A stretch of 64,000 bases of DNA from Solicoccozyma terricola (lineage: Eukaryota > Basidiomycota > Tremellomycetes > Filobasidiales > Piskurozymaceae). Positions 49,101 through 60,592 of the stretch are shown one piece after another. The notes under the pieces were generated by a model. That model was not told the origin of the DNA and ran no database searches. It worked only from the letters and a program-made list of their open reading frames with translations. Made by a program: the position numbers and the translations under genes. Positions within the stretch are counted from its first letter, which is position 1, and each line of letters opens with the position of its first letter. The stretch spans positions 415,125 through 479,124 of the forward strand of contig BCLD01000017.1 in the NCBI GenBank assembly GCA_001600875.1, in the 5' to 3' direction.

Positions 49101-50264
49101 CTGAGGTTGCACGGCAAGCCGAGGCAACCCATGAGCAGTCGCAGGCAGCCCTACTGCGAGAACTCCAGGTTGTAAAGGCTTCAATGCAGGACCTTTCGGT
49201 ACAAGCCAAGGTGCATTCTGGCAGATTTACGTTGTTGAGACCGTATGCTAACATAAACTTTGCAGGAGTTGGAGCACAAACATGTCACATCCTTGGGCGA
49301 TCTTCAGGTTCAACATGATTCTGTCAGAGCCACTTCAAAGGCTCATGAGGTCTGTCTTTAACTGCATATGTCGTTCAGACTCAAAAACTGACATGGCAGC
49401 GTCACAGGCTAATATTGTCGACCTTCGCGCGGAGGTTGCGAATCTCCGTTCTCAGTTGGAGAAGAATGAAGCGGAACAAGATGCGGCGAAGGCTGTGGAA
49501 GCTGCGCGACGGGTAGATATTGCTTCCCAGGAATCGCAAGCACAAATACAGCGACTGAATCAGCAGCTCAAGGAGAAGGACGCCGAGCTGCAAGACCTGG
49601 TCGAGGTAAGCAAAGGTCTTTGGATCAGCTGGCCGAACGCGCCCTGACGAGAGCTTTTCGATCTCCACCGTTCACAGGCTGCTGCTATGAACAAGACCAT
49701 CTTTGCTGAGACGTCTGCTGCTCTTACCACGGAGCTGGATGAGATCAAACAGGTCGATGCTGAACAGACCAAGATGCAACAGGCACATGTGGAGAAGCTC
49801 GAGACCGAATTGGCCGTATGTTTGACCGAGCGAGCCGGGAGTATCTGTCGGCATATTAACGATCTACCCTTACAGACCGCCAACGACTTCGCTGCTAAGC
49901 TCCAGGCTGAGCTCGATGCCGCACACCAGCACTTGCTGTAAGCATGCTGATCTCTGAACTCGCCTCTACGCTTGAGATTGACCAGATTGCGCGTAGATTG
50001 TCATCAAAGGTTGAGCAGACGCTGCCAACTGCGCCTACTGTTGCTTTGTCAGAGGTGAGATCTGGCGTCCTAGTATGATTCATTTTCCTTGCAACTGAGA
50101 CGTATACCGTTCTGCGCTGTAGGCCGCGATGGATAAGGAAGACACGAACAAGACCGCGGAGGTGCACCCGAAACACCATTCCGGAACCGGGAAAGAGAGC
50201 ATACCAATTTTGCCTGCCGAGGCAGCTTTGAAAGAGGATGCGGAGGAGGAGGAGACTGCATGAT
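46112..50264 (+). CDS. Large coiled-coil protein of unknown function
   Basis: No catalytic domain is recognised. Residues 1-110 are Ser/Thr-rich (MSSAVITDLPAHIPASVIDQ...). A basic, Ala/Thr/Arg-rich disordered region follows (TTIAPTVVASTAASRARTVS), then over 1,000 residues of near-continuous coiled coil beginning VLEAKHIAELQNKRTEIERL. The middle is very rich in Ala, Glu, Gln and His (ALEAKHEAEREAVIEQVRNA; HESTIAALKAEYAAQHQALI). The last exons read TANDFAAKLQAELDAAHQHL and ALKEDAEEEETA. About ten introns lie mostly in the 5' and 3' parts, with a long central exon of about 1.3 kb. Similarity to myosin tails or SMC arms is compositional. A structural, cortical, spindle-pole or Golgi tether role is possible. 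The basic N-terminal segment could bind microtubules or membranes; nothing in the sequence decides this. Confidence 0.7.
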
Positions 50265-51446
50265 AAATTATCCACACTAGATTCGACATTACCGCTCCCA
50301 ACTTATGACGAGTCCGCGTATTAACCTGTATTAATGATTTTTTTTGGATGATCACGATGCTCTATATCGAGTTGGCTGCAGAGCGAGATTCCAGCAGGGC
50401 CCATGCAAGTTGCAGTGAGAGTTGGCATGTATGTATGATGGTCTTCGAAATTTCCATATTGCGTTGAAAAGCTCATGAAAGGGTGTCAAGCCTGTATGAA
50501 TTCTGGCAAAGATTGTTTGATTTAATACAACTGGAATGCCATGCCAGAGCTTATCTTCCATGTCTACCCACTGTAATGAATGTAACTGCAAAGTAACTAT
50601 CAATAACTGAACCTCCTACCACTAGGGCAAAAGGTCACAATCAATTCAGACCAGAGGCGAAGTTGCATTCGCAGTTGTATATTAATAAAACACGCCTCAG
50701 GATCAGATCCCTATATCCTGACGCCTACTCATTTTCTTCTGCACATCATAAGTGATCCCATCCCAAACAAAGTTCCCTTGAATAAATGCTCAAATAAAGG
50801 GCGGATCAGGGGATGAGCGAATGTGAGCCTAGAGAGAATCTGATTTGCTTTTCAATACACAGCAAGGCTCACAAGTCTACAGAACATGTCAATCCGGAAG
50901 AATCCATTTAATCCATTTCCAATACCGTTTGAATTCGCGGTAAATCCTCTAGCTGTACCGTTAGACGGTCGGGATGCTATTACCAAGTTTGTTTGGTCGA
51001 AATGTTCCTCAGGACCTGTCGATTCACTCTGCCGTGTGAGACGAGGAAGATGGACAGATTGAGATCACAAGTGGACGAAGTTGCAGCTGTACACTCCATA
51101 AGGGAAGCCAGTACCAGGTGCACCCTAGACCAGGTAACAATCTGCTGCTAGGGAGCTATGAACTTATGAAACACCGGTGGCGAGAAATGTGGTCCCTCCC
51201 GCCGTCCCCCCGTCCAACAATGACGTGGCATGAACTTGCTTTGCTATTCAACCACGTGAGCGGTGTCGAGGTGTCATAGTTCAAAGACATCACCACGGGT
51301 CATCGTAGGGCAGATCCAACACATCACTCGTATCGTCCGTAGCCAACGTGAGTGAGCAGTCAGATCCACTCGAAGCTGGACACAGTATCATTTACAACAC
51401 ACCCCTTACTTCACTTCCTCCCCTTCCACCCAGCGTCACGCGACAA
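50265..51446. other. 1.2-kb intergenic interval
   Basis: The left part is the AT-rich 3' flank of the coiled-coil gene. The right part is the promoter of the caprin-like gene, with CACGTG at 51253-51258. I see no convincing open frame, tRNA or repeat in between. Confidence 0.6.
51253..51258. promoter_or_regulatory. CACGTG E-box upstream of the caprin-like gene
   Basis: CACGTG in context CAACCACGTGAGCGG lies 189 bp upstream of the start codon. Function is inferred from position. Confidence 0.35.
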
Positions 51447-53528
51447 ATGGCCGAAGTCAAATCAGCTGCTCCGACGGCGTCGACAGTCAGCGCGAGCAAC
51501 CCAGCATCTCGCTACATCCCAGGAGCCCCAGTCACCACTACCGCCTCCAAGACAAAATCCAAGCGCAAGAAGCAAGCTGGTGGTGAAGCGTCGGTGAACG
51601 GCGTGTCAGCATCACCCGTCACAACCAAGAACGAGACTCCCGTCGCTCTTCTCTCTCAGGTCCCATCCGTTTCTGATTTGCCATCTGAGCTCGTTGGCGG
51701 TGTGGGAAGTGGTACCGAAGGCAAGGATGAGCTCAATGCTCCAAAAACCAAGTCCGCTGCGGAGGAGATGGTTCAAAAGCGAATGAAATTGCTTGCCAAG
51801 AAAATTGTCAGTATTATTGGTCCTCCCGTTTCCTTTTTCGCAAACGCAGCTGACGATTCAATATACCGCGAAATCCCAACTCGTAGCAACGATTCAAGGC
51901 TTACAAGGAGAAGGACTCATCCACTCTCAACCAGGATCAGGTAGCTGCCATCGCTTCCCTTCCAGCCCTCGCGGCTGCGTACAGGGAGTTGGACGATGTT
52001 TCCAAGGCATTGGAGGTCAGTGTACTTACTGTCTCGCAACCGGTATCCGTGTTGACCGCGTTGAAACTCATTCGTCCCTTGACTTTCGTTCCGCAGTCCG
52101 TCGAGATTGAGCAAGAAAAGAAGCGGGCCGAATCGGCCTCTCAAGTCGAGGCTCGCATCGAAAACGCCAAGGTTGAAGCCGTCCAGGCTTACAAGGTGAG
52201 CTAGTATTGTTAAGATTACCTCTACGTGGTTCATTTGCTCATAATTTGTTAAAAATCTACATAGGTCAAGGTCCTGCCACTGATTGCTAGCTTGGTTGGA
52301 CTGCATTCCACCCTCCACCCTCGAGACGACAAAGCCTCATCATTCATTCCTCCCGTTCTTCCTCCTCACCTACAAGACATCTCTGCAGAGAATGTCAAGA
52401 AGGTTGATGCGATGTTTGAGACCGTCTCCAAGGGTGATGTTGAAGCGGTGGACGGGTTGATCGCTGAGGTCGACACAACCGAGGGTAAGTGACCGATCAG
52501 TCGAGATAAATGATCACAGCAGCTGACGATCATCAAAGTAGGCTCTTTCCTTTACAACGTCCTCACCGGTAATGTCAACGGCTCAACCGCACCTGTTGCC
52601 GACGACGCTGCTCCAAACTTCTCGCCAAAGATCGAGACCGTCGATGTTCCGGCTGTTTCAAACGGTACACTCGAGACCGCCGAGATCGATGTTGTTCCCC
52701 AGTTCGGTTCCTTTGAGAGCGGTCCTGAGATCGCCGACGAGCCTGTCGCTCATGATCTTAGCGCAGAGTCGACTCTCCCCGCTCAGATGACATTCATGCA
52801 GAGCTCGGAGTTGGAAGATAGCACCCGCGCCCCTACCAAGACCGAAACTGCTTCTCAGGAGGAAGGTGCTGTGGTCGAGGCAACGATACCAGTCGAGGAA
52901 GCTCCAAACCCTGCTCCTACTACCTTCACTGCGCCAGCTCTAGACTGGACAATCGACGATGACGATGACATGCCGACCGCGCAAAACCTTCAAGACACGT
53001 TCGCTCTTGGATCCGAGCCCACCACGTCTGGTTTCGCCACTCCGGATGTTGCTCAACCAGTTCAGCCAGAGCCGGTTAAAGAAGCTGCTCCTCGACAAGG
53101 TGCCGCGCGTGTTCAGCGGGACCAGGCCCATTATCAAGGCGGTCGTCGTGGTGGCAGGCAAGGTCAAAACGGTCCCGCTGGTGGTAAACCCGCCGCCGCC
53201 GCCGCCCCCCAAGCTGTCAACAGACAGCCGAATGTTGACGAGGATGGATTCCAGATCGCTCAGCGCAAGGGTAGACCCGGACCTGATGCTCAGACCCCTG
53301 GATTCCGAGGTGGCAGAGGTCGTGGTGGACAAGGAGGTGGTGGGGGTGAGCGCGGTCGAGGTGGTCCTAGGGGACGTGGAGGTCCAGGCGGACAGCGAGG
53401 CATCAGGTTAGGATACGCTGGTGAGTGACAAGCAAGCTAGCATGACGACGCAGAGCGCCCGTCCTGACCAATCCCGCTGCTCAGCTCGTCCGGAAAACGT
53501 CGCCAACGCGGCCAATGTTGCAGTCTGA
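51447..53528 (+). CDS. Caprin-like RGG-repeat RNA-binding protein
   Basis: The N-terminal Ala/Ser/Lys region leads to a helical domain, MKLLAKKI spliced to QRFKAYKEKDSSTLNQDQVA (then AIASLPALAAAYRELDDV). The LNQDQ motif and its surroundings resemble the HR1 dimerisation region of animal caprins. More helix follows (SVEIEQEKKRAESASQVEAR). An acidic, Thr/Pro/Glu-rich middle includes LDWTIDDDDDMPTAQNLQD. A C-terminal RGG/GR-rich tract follows (GGRGRGGQGGGGGERGRGG) after NVDEDGFQIAQRKGRPGPD. The last short exon ends ARPENVANAANVAV. Introns lie near 51808-51888, 52018-52096, 52196-52264, 52486-52540 and 53421-53484. Caprins act in translational control and RNP granules in the cytoplasm. That role, and true orthology to metazoan caprin, are inference. 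An in-frame GTG upstream at 51348 was rejected as start. Confidence 0.6.
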
Positions 53529-53727
53529 GCGCAGTTACCCCGTCACAACCGATCCTATAATGACATGAGGAAATTGAAGGTGTCTCAAAAACGAAGCTGG
53601 AACCAGTTTCAAGCCACTATTTGCCAACATAGTATGACCATAGTACGACCTAACACCCAGCATGTTAATCTTGTCGATATCGTATTTTCTAGCACATCGG
53701 GAGTCACGGCATTTATCTAAAACGTCT

Positions 53728-55070
53728 TTAAGACCTATCTTCAGAGAACCAGTTGAGACCGATCAAACTCGGCTCCTTGAGAGTGTTGTGTTGGTATCCG
53801 AGAATGTTGAGACCTCCCGCATCACAGGAGAAATGATACCCCATTTGAAGGGGAAGATCGCACCACCTTGCGATGAAGACGCGGGAGAAGTGACCTACGC
53901 GAAAGAAAAAAATGGGTAATGAGCGATGGAGAAGATCTTCTCGATCCTCCTATACAGAGACGCACCGTGCGAGACGATCACGACATCTTGAGCAGATCCA
54001 TCTCGATTTTCACGATTCATGCACTGTTTACAACATTACATTGTCAATCCAGACCTTTCTATTCGTCGAAGATGAAAAGCCATACGTACCTCAGTATGCA
54101 CCTCTCTTATCTTACTGATAATTCGATCGACTCGATCTTGCATCTGCTGAACAGACTCTCCTGGGTGTTCCTTACCGGGAGGACAGCTGAGGAGTTATTC
54201 GCCAAAAAAAAAAAAAAAATCAGCGGCCCGCTCTCGCTAGATCCAGACGATGTCGTTGAATCTCACCCATCCGTCCAGATAAACCAGTCTGGATTCTGTT
54301 GCTTGATTTCATGAGTCTTCAAGCCCTCATAAGCTCCATAATCCCTATGACACCGATTGCGTCAGTTCGAGCTTAATTGTATGGTGATAGCAGCCGGGTG
54401 GATACTCACCACTCTGCGACGTCCTCGGTGGTTTCAAAGGCCTTGAAATTGCATCTAGTATCTTGGTGGAATAGCTGTGGGTCACCTCCAGAGTTAAGAT
54501 GGAACTTTCTGAGGATCGAAAAAATGGGCGCTGATAACCCACAATGTCGGCTGTCTTTTGAGCTCGCTGCCTGGGAGAGACGAAGACGTGAGATACTTTC
54601 TTAGGGTCAATGACACCTACCCGATCGTGAGGGCCGCGAGGGAACGACAGTGAGCCTTCTGGTATACTCGTGCAATGGAGAAAGAAGAATCTGCTCACCG
54701 GGTACAATCTTCTTCGATGCACGTTCCATGATCTTCACTCCGTCGTCGGTCAGAGGGATGTCCGAAGTGCCGGTCTGAGCGACGGAAGATCAGCGTCCAC
54801 ATCTCAGGACTCGGGATCATGTGCAGGCGTGGTTTCAGCTTGGTTTCAGCTTACATGTCGACCTGTAATATGAGAGAGGGACGTAGTGCATGAGTTGATG
54901 AGTCCCTAGCAGGTAGGTTGAACATCCTTACCATTGACGGACCATTCGGTTTGGCCTAAACGGAAGAGTAGACATCGTAAACTTGTCAGCGTACGTGGGG
55001 GTCCGAGCGGGGCAAAGGTGGAATACTAACCATGGCGAATGAGATAGACATGGGGCATACGGGGAGCCAT
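53728..55070 (-). CDS. SHB17: Histidine phosphatase, SHB17-like (sedoheptulose-1,7-bisphosphatase)
   Basis: Phosphoglycerate-mutase-superfamily phosphatase. Yeast Shb17 converts sedoheptulose-1,7-bisphosphate to the 7-phosphate in riboneogenesis. Assembled exons read MAPRMPHVYLIRHG (catalytic His), QTEWSVNG, RH, TGTSDIPLTDDGVKIMERAS, VIDPKKVSHVFVSPRQRAQK, KFHLNSGGDPQLFHQDTRCN, then TTEDVAEW, DYGAYEGLKTHEIKQQNPDW, HPGESVQQMQDRVDRIISKI, DVVIVSHGHFSRVFIARWCD (second His) and HFSCDAGGLNILGYQHNTLK (then EPSLIGLNWFSEDRS). The EWDYGAYEG and SHGHF blocks follow the Shb17 pattern. Nine or so introns are needed; one exon is only 8 nt (54855-54862). The stop faces the caprin-like gene 199 bp away. A generic sugar-phosphatase function cannot be excluded. 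Confidence 0.82.
54855..54862 (-). other. SHB17: Predicted 8-nt microexon in SHB17-like gene
   Basis: On the minus strand the sequence reads ATATTACAG|GTCGACAT|GTAAGCTGA. The upstream exon ends GTCAATG before GTAAGGATG, and the downstream exon begins ACCGGCACTTCGGAC. Joining gives NG-RH-TGTSDIPLT, equivalent to yeast SGQYTGLTDLPLT. Without it the frame is lost. Confidence 0.8.
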
Positions 55071-55554
55071 GGTTGGAGAGAGTCAAGATTAGAAGGTGAT
55101 CTAGGTATGTGAATGTCGTGGATTGGATTACAAGTTGAACCACGAATGTCGGAGATGTCTTCACGTTCACGGCATCAAGTTAGCACCCGATCCCGTTTGG
55201 TTGGGTATACTTGGGAGCATTTTCCCAGGGTTCAGAGTCAATGAGACTATGTGGTTTGCAGTGGGTGAGTCCTGCTTTTGACACTCGCTGGTTCGTACAG
55301 ACTGCTCGAGTAGTCACATCAATGTCCTTTGGCAACGCAAGTTCATAAACGGCGGGATGCAAACTCGTCAGTCCTGCTTCGCGAACAGTTATGAAATATC
55401 GCAGAGTCGAGTCGTTGTAGCTCTTTCATCTGAGAAACACCAACATCATGACTATCGCTGTTCGGTCCACCTATGTACAAGCGCTTGCCATTCGCGGTGC
55501 TATGCAAGAGGTAAACGGAAAAATTCTGAAAAGTTGCGAATACGAGCGAGCCCT

Positions 55555-56183
55555 CTACTCGGTCTCGAAATATCGCCATTGTCCTGGATCTGGCTTTGCT
55601 TGAAGCGGCTCCCATCTGTTGTCGATCAAAACCGAGTTTACCAACGGTACCAATCAGCATCTCCACCGCAGACATCCGCCAAATTCATGGTGGATTTGGA
55701 CTATTTCTTTTCCTTTTTCAAAGAGAAAGACACTCACGGCTTCCACTCCAACATCTTTCCAGCCAATGTCAATTCATCCTTTGCAACGTCCAACACCTCT
55801 TCTATCTGTCCTGCATCTATCTGCTTTTCCACCACAGCAACATCACCCGCAGCTTTCTCCACGATCTCCGATCTATGTTTAAGAATCGCTTCGGTCGCTT
55901 GACGATATACGGATTCGGATGGGAAAGAGGATAGGATCGAGAGAGTGGATTTGTATGTTGAGAGAAGCTCTGGGAGAGGGTCTGGATGAACGGCTAAGCC
56001 TGTGATGCCTGTTGAGGCCTTGAGTGGTCTGTTTGATTGCGAACGATCGAGGGGAAGAGATGGAGATGGGTAGAATTAGCATCTGAGTATCGATGGATCG
56101 AACAAGTAACGCGATCAGATAGATGGCCGAGCAGGGGACTGACTTACCTGAGAGCTGAGAGGAGGACACGAGAGCAGCGGAAC
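55555..56183 (-). CDS. Mitochondrial complex I subunit NDUFA5 (B13/NUO-29.9 type)
   Basis: Accessory subunit of NADH:ubiquinone oxidoreductase located in the peripheral arm. Exon 1 is MFRCSRVLLSALR, a short presequence-like start. Exon 2 carries the family sequence ASTGITGLAVHPDPLPELLS, TYKSTLSILSSFPSESVYRQ, ATEAILKHRSEIVEKAAGDV, QIDAGQIEEVLDVAKDELTL and AGKMLEWKP. Exon 3 completes WEPLQAKPDPGQWRYFETE, the conserved WExL...PGQWxY ending. Introns are at about 55620-55730 and 56033-56145. Presence of complex I agrees with a non-fermentative basidiomycete. A CACGTG sits 80 bp upstream of the start. Confidence 0.9.
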
Positions 56184-56262
56184 ATGGTGAGGGTATATAT
56201 GATTGATGGTTTGAGTGAAGCGATGGTGTTGAGCAGTTGGTTGAGATCACCTCAGGAATAAT

Positions 56263-56268
56263 CACGTG
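56263..56268. promoter_or_regulatory. CACGTG E-box upstream of NDUFA5 gene
   Basis: CACGTG in context ATAATCACGTGTGACGTG lies 80 bp upstream of the start codon, with an overlapping TGACGT half-site. Function is inferred. Confidence 0.4.
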
Positions 56269-56440
56269 TGACGTGTAATTCATTTCATTTCATCCCCACC
56301 ACCAACCACCACCTCGGTCTACCTACCTACCTACCAATCTATCTACAAGACATTCTACCCATCCCCAAGGCATCGGTCTACTCTACATTCACTCTACGTT
56401 ATAATACAAAAAAAAAAATTGTCCACAGTCTTACAACACC

Positions 56441-58416
56441 CTACGCCCATCGTCCAAGCAGCGCCATGACACCACTGCCACTAGCCATGCACGCAAACAC
56501 GTACGCCAGTTTGCCGTTCGATGCTTTCATCATTTTAGGGTTGAGGAGGATCTCATGGCCGAGTAGCTGGATACACAAGGAGGGTGAAAGGGAACGACAG
56601 GGTGATCAAATTAGCGTTTTGAAAGAAAAAGTTTACGACGTGACCTCACCTCAACGAGACCTGTATATAGGAGAATACCAGCACTGAACGCATCGAGAAC
56701 ACCGGATACGATATTGGCTGTTGCGCTATTTCCATTATACGTGTTTCGCAGACCGAGACCGATAGCGATACCCAGAGGTCTGTGTTATCAAAGGAGCGAA
56801 AGGATGAGTTTCCAGGTCGGTGGAAGGAGAGAAAGGAATGAGAAAAACAACAACTCACGTCATGATTGAATAAATGATTCCAGCAAGGTAAAGTGTCCAT
56901 GATAGTTTACGAGGTAATTGGAGTTGGGATAAACGAGACCCAAGACCGAGACCCTCGAACATTTCTATAACGAAAAGAAAAGAAACAGGCGTTTGGATTC
57001 AGTACCCTCACCACAACCCACAACATCGCGCCAAAAAGACTCACGGTGAAAGATAATGACGACAAACAACGTGATGAATTCTTGATTAACCGCCAAAGTC
57101 AATCCAATGATTAAACTATGCAATATCACACCGAATTCCAATACGGCCACCGCGATCAATTGAGATAAACCTTCAGCAGATGAAGGATCATAAACGTCAC
57201 GTCCGAATTCAGTATCATCCATTCTTTCCGTGTCTTCAAGGGAAGACGAAGATGAGTTTATCTGTTTGACCGCCGCTTGTTTTTCTATCGATGTCGTTTG
57301 TGTATGTGTATGTGTATGTGAATGCGAATGACGAGGGAGGATATCATCCGAGGAATTTGCAGTTGTTGTAATGACTGGTGGTGCAGAATGGTCATGTCCA
57401 TGTTCCGCTTCTGCTTCATTATGAGTAGCTGGAATGGGAGATCGATGCCAAGGGGTGTTTTTCAAAAAAGATTAACGACCGAGGAAAGCAGAACGTCTAA
57501 CCAACCAACCACCACCCGTCACCAACTCACTGTATGTCAATCCAAGTTGATTCATTTTTTTCGTCCCTATACGATACGTCGCCACCTCAGCGAAGAAAAT
57601 AGCATACACGGCGACCATCGCAATAGCAGGTGCCCAGCTCTAATTAGTACGAAGAGAAAAGAAAGAAAGAGAAAAAAAAAATTGGGGTGTGTTGGTTTGT
57701 TGTCAACGTCAGCGATAGACGCGGCGGTCAAAGAGTTTACCAAGCAAGGGAAAGACGACGAACGTAGTTTTGCCAAACGTCTCCTAGACATGGACTACCT
57801 AGTGCTTCAAACGCAGGTGCTAATAGACTGATGGAAGTAGGACGGGCAAAAAAAAAAAATTACCAGTAAGATAGGAGAGTGAAGGGGGGTTTTCAACTTT
57901 TTATTAGCTTATCTGTCCACAAAACGTCCATGAAACACATTTTTCCCTTGATACGTACTGTATAAACGCTGTTGCAATGATAACACCTGAACCAAAGAAC
58001 TTGGTGAACCTTGAAAAGTAAGTGTAAAAGAAAATCCACTCAAATCAGTTCACCTATCCCAATCCCCCCCACCAGATCGTCCGTTTCCGTTTCTCCATCT
58101 TCGCCCCCCCCCCCCCCCGCGACCCCGCCCCTCGAATTCACTCACTCAAATACCGGTTTAGGGATCCATGTATTCCGTCGTAATGCAATTGGAACCAAAG
58201 ACCCAGTTATAGAAGTGACCTTTATAAAAACCATTGGGAAACGAAAAAGAAAAAAAGAAAAACAGAAAAAAATCAAGTTCCCCCTTCCCGTTAGCTAACC
58301 CAGAGTAATGTAGTATATGAAAAACGCCCCCCTCTCACCAGGATAATAAACACCGAAGCGATCCTCAATTTAGTAAATGTGAGCGAGTTATCCGCCGCAC
58401 AAGGATCGTCCGCCAT
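56441..58416 (-). CDS. ZIP-family zinc transporter (ZRT1/ZRT2-like)
   Basis: Eight-helix zinc/iron importer, probably plasma membrane. Exons in order: MADDPCAADNSLTFTKLRIA, VTSITGSLVPIALRR, RFTKFFGSGVIIATAFIH, LLAPAFEALGSPCLGDVWQN, APAIAMVAVYAIFFAEVATY, then a cytosolic loop with two His-rich clusters (HGHDH and HSHSHTHTHT). The metal-site helices LEFGVILHSLIIGLTLAV and FH-EMFEGLGLGSRLSQ follow, then PLGIAIGLGLRNTYNGNSAT, DAFSAGILLYTGLVE, LLGHEILLNP and a terminal GVMALLGRWA. The HSxxIG and HExFEG-type motifs of the family are present (H and E residues seen). About nine introns are needed. Promoter sequence runs up to the gap at 58869. Fungal ZRT genes are usually zinc-repressed; no Zap1-type site was identified. 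Confidence 0.92.
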
Positions 58417-58868
58417 GATTGTTAAACGTTGGAAAAGAGATTAGAGGGTCGGGATGTTTTTGATGCTTGATGAGAAGGGTGATGTGTCAAGGTGATAGGT
58501 AGGATAAGAAGTGAAAATGTAATGATTCCAATCTTTTTATATGTCAGGAGGTCCTACCAGTAAAAAAAGGAAAGAGAGTGTGTGTGCGTGTGTGTGTAAT
58601 AATTTCCGAATCTGACTGTGAAATGTCCTGAAGATGAGGACTTTTTTTGTTGAATGAATGGAAGTAAAGGGAAACAAAGGAAGTGGTTGAGGGTCGTGGG
58701 AGGGGTGAGGCGGTGGAGGTGTGGTGTGTGACTGTTCCGACGAGGACTGAGGGTGGTTGGGGGTGCGGACGAGGATGTATACGGGTTCAGTAAGTCTCCT
58801 CACGTCGGAAAGGTCCTCCAGTCCCTAATTTTGGTTTCATGACTGCTTTTGAGGACCGGGGGGGGGGG

Positions 58869-59518
58869 NNNNNNNNNNNNNNNNNNNNNNNNNNNNNNNN
58901 NNNNNNNNNNNNNNNNNNNNNNNNNNNNNNNNNNNNNNNNNNNNNNNNNNNNNNNNNNNNNNNNNNNNNNNNNNNNNNNNNNNNNNNNNNNNNNNNNNNN
59001 NNNNNNNNNNNNNNNNNNNNNNNNNNNNNNNNNNNNNNNNNNNNNNNNNNNNNNNNNNNNNNNNNNNNNNNNNNNNNNNNNNNNNNNNNNNNNNNNNNNN
59101 NNNNNNNNNNNNNNNNNNNNNNNNNNNNNNNNNNNNNNNNNNNNNNNNNNNNNNNNNNNNNNNNNNNNNNNNNNNNNNNNNNNNNNNNNNNNNNNNNNNN
59201 NNNNNNNNNNNNNNNNNNNNNNNNNNNNNNNNNNNNNNNNNNNNNNNNNNNNNNNNNNNNNNNNNNNNNNNNNNNNNNNNNNNNNNNNNNNNNNNNNNNN
59301 NNNNNNNNNNNNNNNNNNNNNNNNNNNNNNNNNNNNNNNNNNNNNNNNNNNNNNNNNNNNNNNNNNNNNNNNNNNNNNNNNNNNNNNNNNNNNNNNNNNN
59401 NNNNNNNNNNNNNNNNNNNNNNNNNNNNNNNNNNNNNNNNNNNNNNNNNNNNNNNNNNNNNNNNNNNNNNNNNNNNNNNNNNNNNNNNNNNNNNNNNNNN
59501 NNNNNNNNNNNNNNNNNN
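58869..59518. other. Assembly gap (650 N)
   Basis: The gap begins after an 11-G run and hides the 5' half of the VPS2 gene and any promoter between it and the zinc transporter. Its true length is unknown. Confidence 0.95.
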
Positions 59519-60420
59519 CTCGACGATATATTCAGAAATTCACACAGATGAGAGTTCAACTTCAAGCTGTATCATTAAGGATGCAGGCGTTGAGAAGTAA
59601 TGAATCGATGGCGGTCGCTATGAAGGGTGCTACTAGGGTGAGTTTGGGGGGTGGGGGGGGGGGAGAGGAGTAGGGGGGTGTTTGGGAGGGGAGGATTGGA
59701 AAGGGGTTTGGGAGGGAAAGTGGTTGGATTCCGGAATAAGGGTGGTGGCTGATATATATTTTTGTGGGATTCGGAATAGGCTATGGGACAAATGAATCGA
59801 TCGATGAATCTTCCTCAGGTGAGCTCTCTTTTCAAATGTTCCCATTTATTCGGATCGAAAGCACCACCACGCACACACTCAAATCCTCCTCGCATTTTCA
59901 CCCCCCAGATTCAAAAGATCATGAATGACTTTGAGAGAGAATCAGCTACGATGGATATGAAAGAAGAGATGATGTCTGATGCAGTTGATGATGTGATGGA
60001 TGATGAAGAGGAAGGTGAAGGTGAAGAAGCTGAGGGTGATAAAGTTCTAAGAGAGGTATTGGATGAAATTGGCGTTGGATATGGTCAAATGGTGAGGTTG
60101 TCCTTTTCTTCAAAAAGGGGGTGAAAAGCGGACCCCGATTCTTTTCTGCTACACTATGCTTATATCGGAGAGAATTTCGGTCTCATTCGCAGCTTGGTGA
60201 AGCTCCAAACGTTAACCCAACTCCAGCGTCTACATTATCAACACGACAACCCGTCGCGGAAGGTGTTGGATTAGGTAACGATGGACCCCCGAACGCGAAC
60301 TCAACAGGGAGTCGGCCGCCTGGTGGTGGGAGTACGGGTGGTGGCGGTGGTGGTGGTGGCGGTGGGATGTCAGAGGAGGACGCTTTACAAGCTCGATTAG
60401 ACAATTTGAGACGGGATTGA
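59519..60420 (+). CDS. VPS2: ESCRT-III subunit VPS2/CHMP2 (5' part missing in gap)
   Basis: Component of ESCRT-III, which scissions membranes in multivesicular body sorting and is disassembled by Vps4. The visible part starts inside the core helices: RRYIQKFTQMRVQLQAVSLR, MQALRSNESMAVAMKGATR, AMGQMNRSMNLPQ, IQKIMNDFERESATMDMKEE, then DEIGVGYGQM, LGEAPNVNPTPAS and a Gly-rich linker. It ends with the MIM1 motif LQARLDNLRRD that binds the Vps4 MIT domain. All blocks match CHMP2A/Vps2. Introns lie near 59639-59779, 59819-59909 and 60091-60192. The first ~65-70 residues lie in the N gap, so the gene is incomplete here through assembly, not mutation. Confidence 0.92.
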
Positions 60421-60592
60421 GGAGTTGCATGGGATGGTGGTTGGTTATCGGGTGTACTCAGCCGGCTTGTTGTATCGGTTTGGGATTCGGAGGCAAGACT
60501 TGAATTGTTCCGTCCGTGGGAAATAGAAAAATCATATCGATAAGAATACATTGCAAAGGAAACCCTTGATAGGTTTATCCAAATAAGACAGA

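Noticed and set aside
58839..59673. Long open frames across the N gap on both strands
   Set aside because: They are created by translating Ns; only the part after 59519 on the plus strand is a real exon (VPS2).
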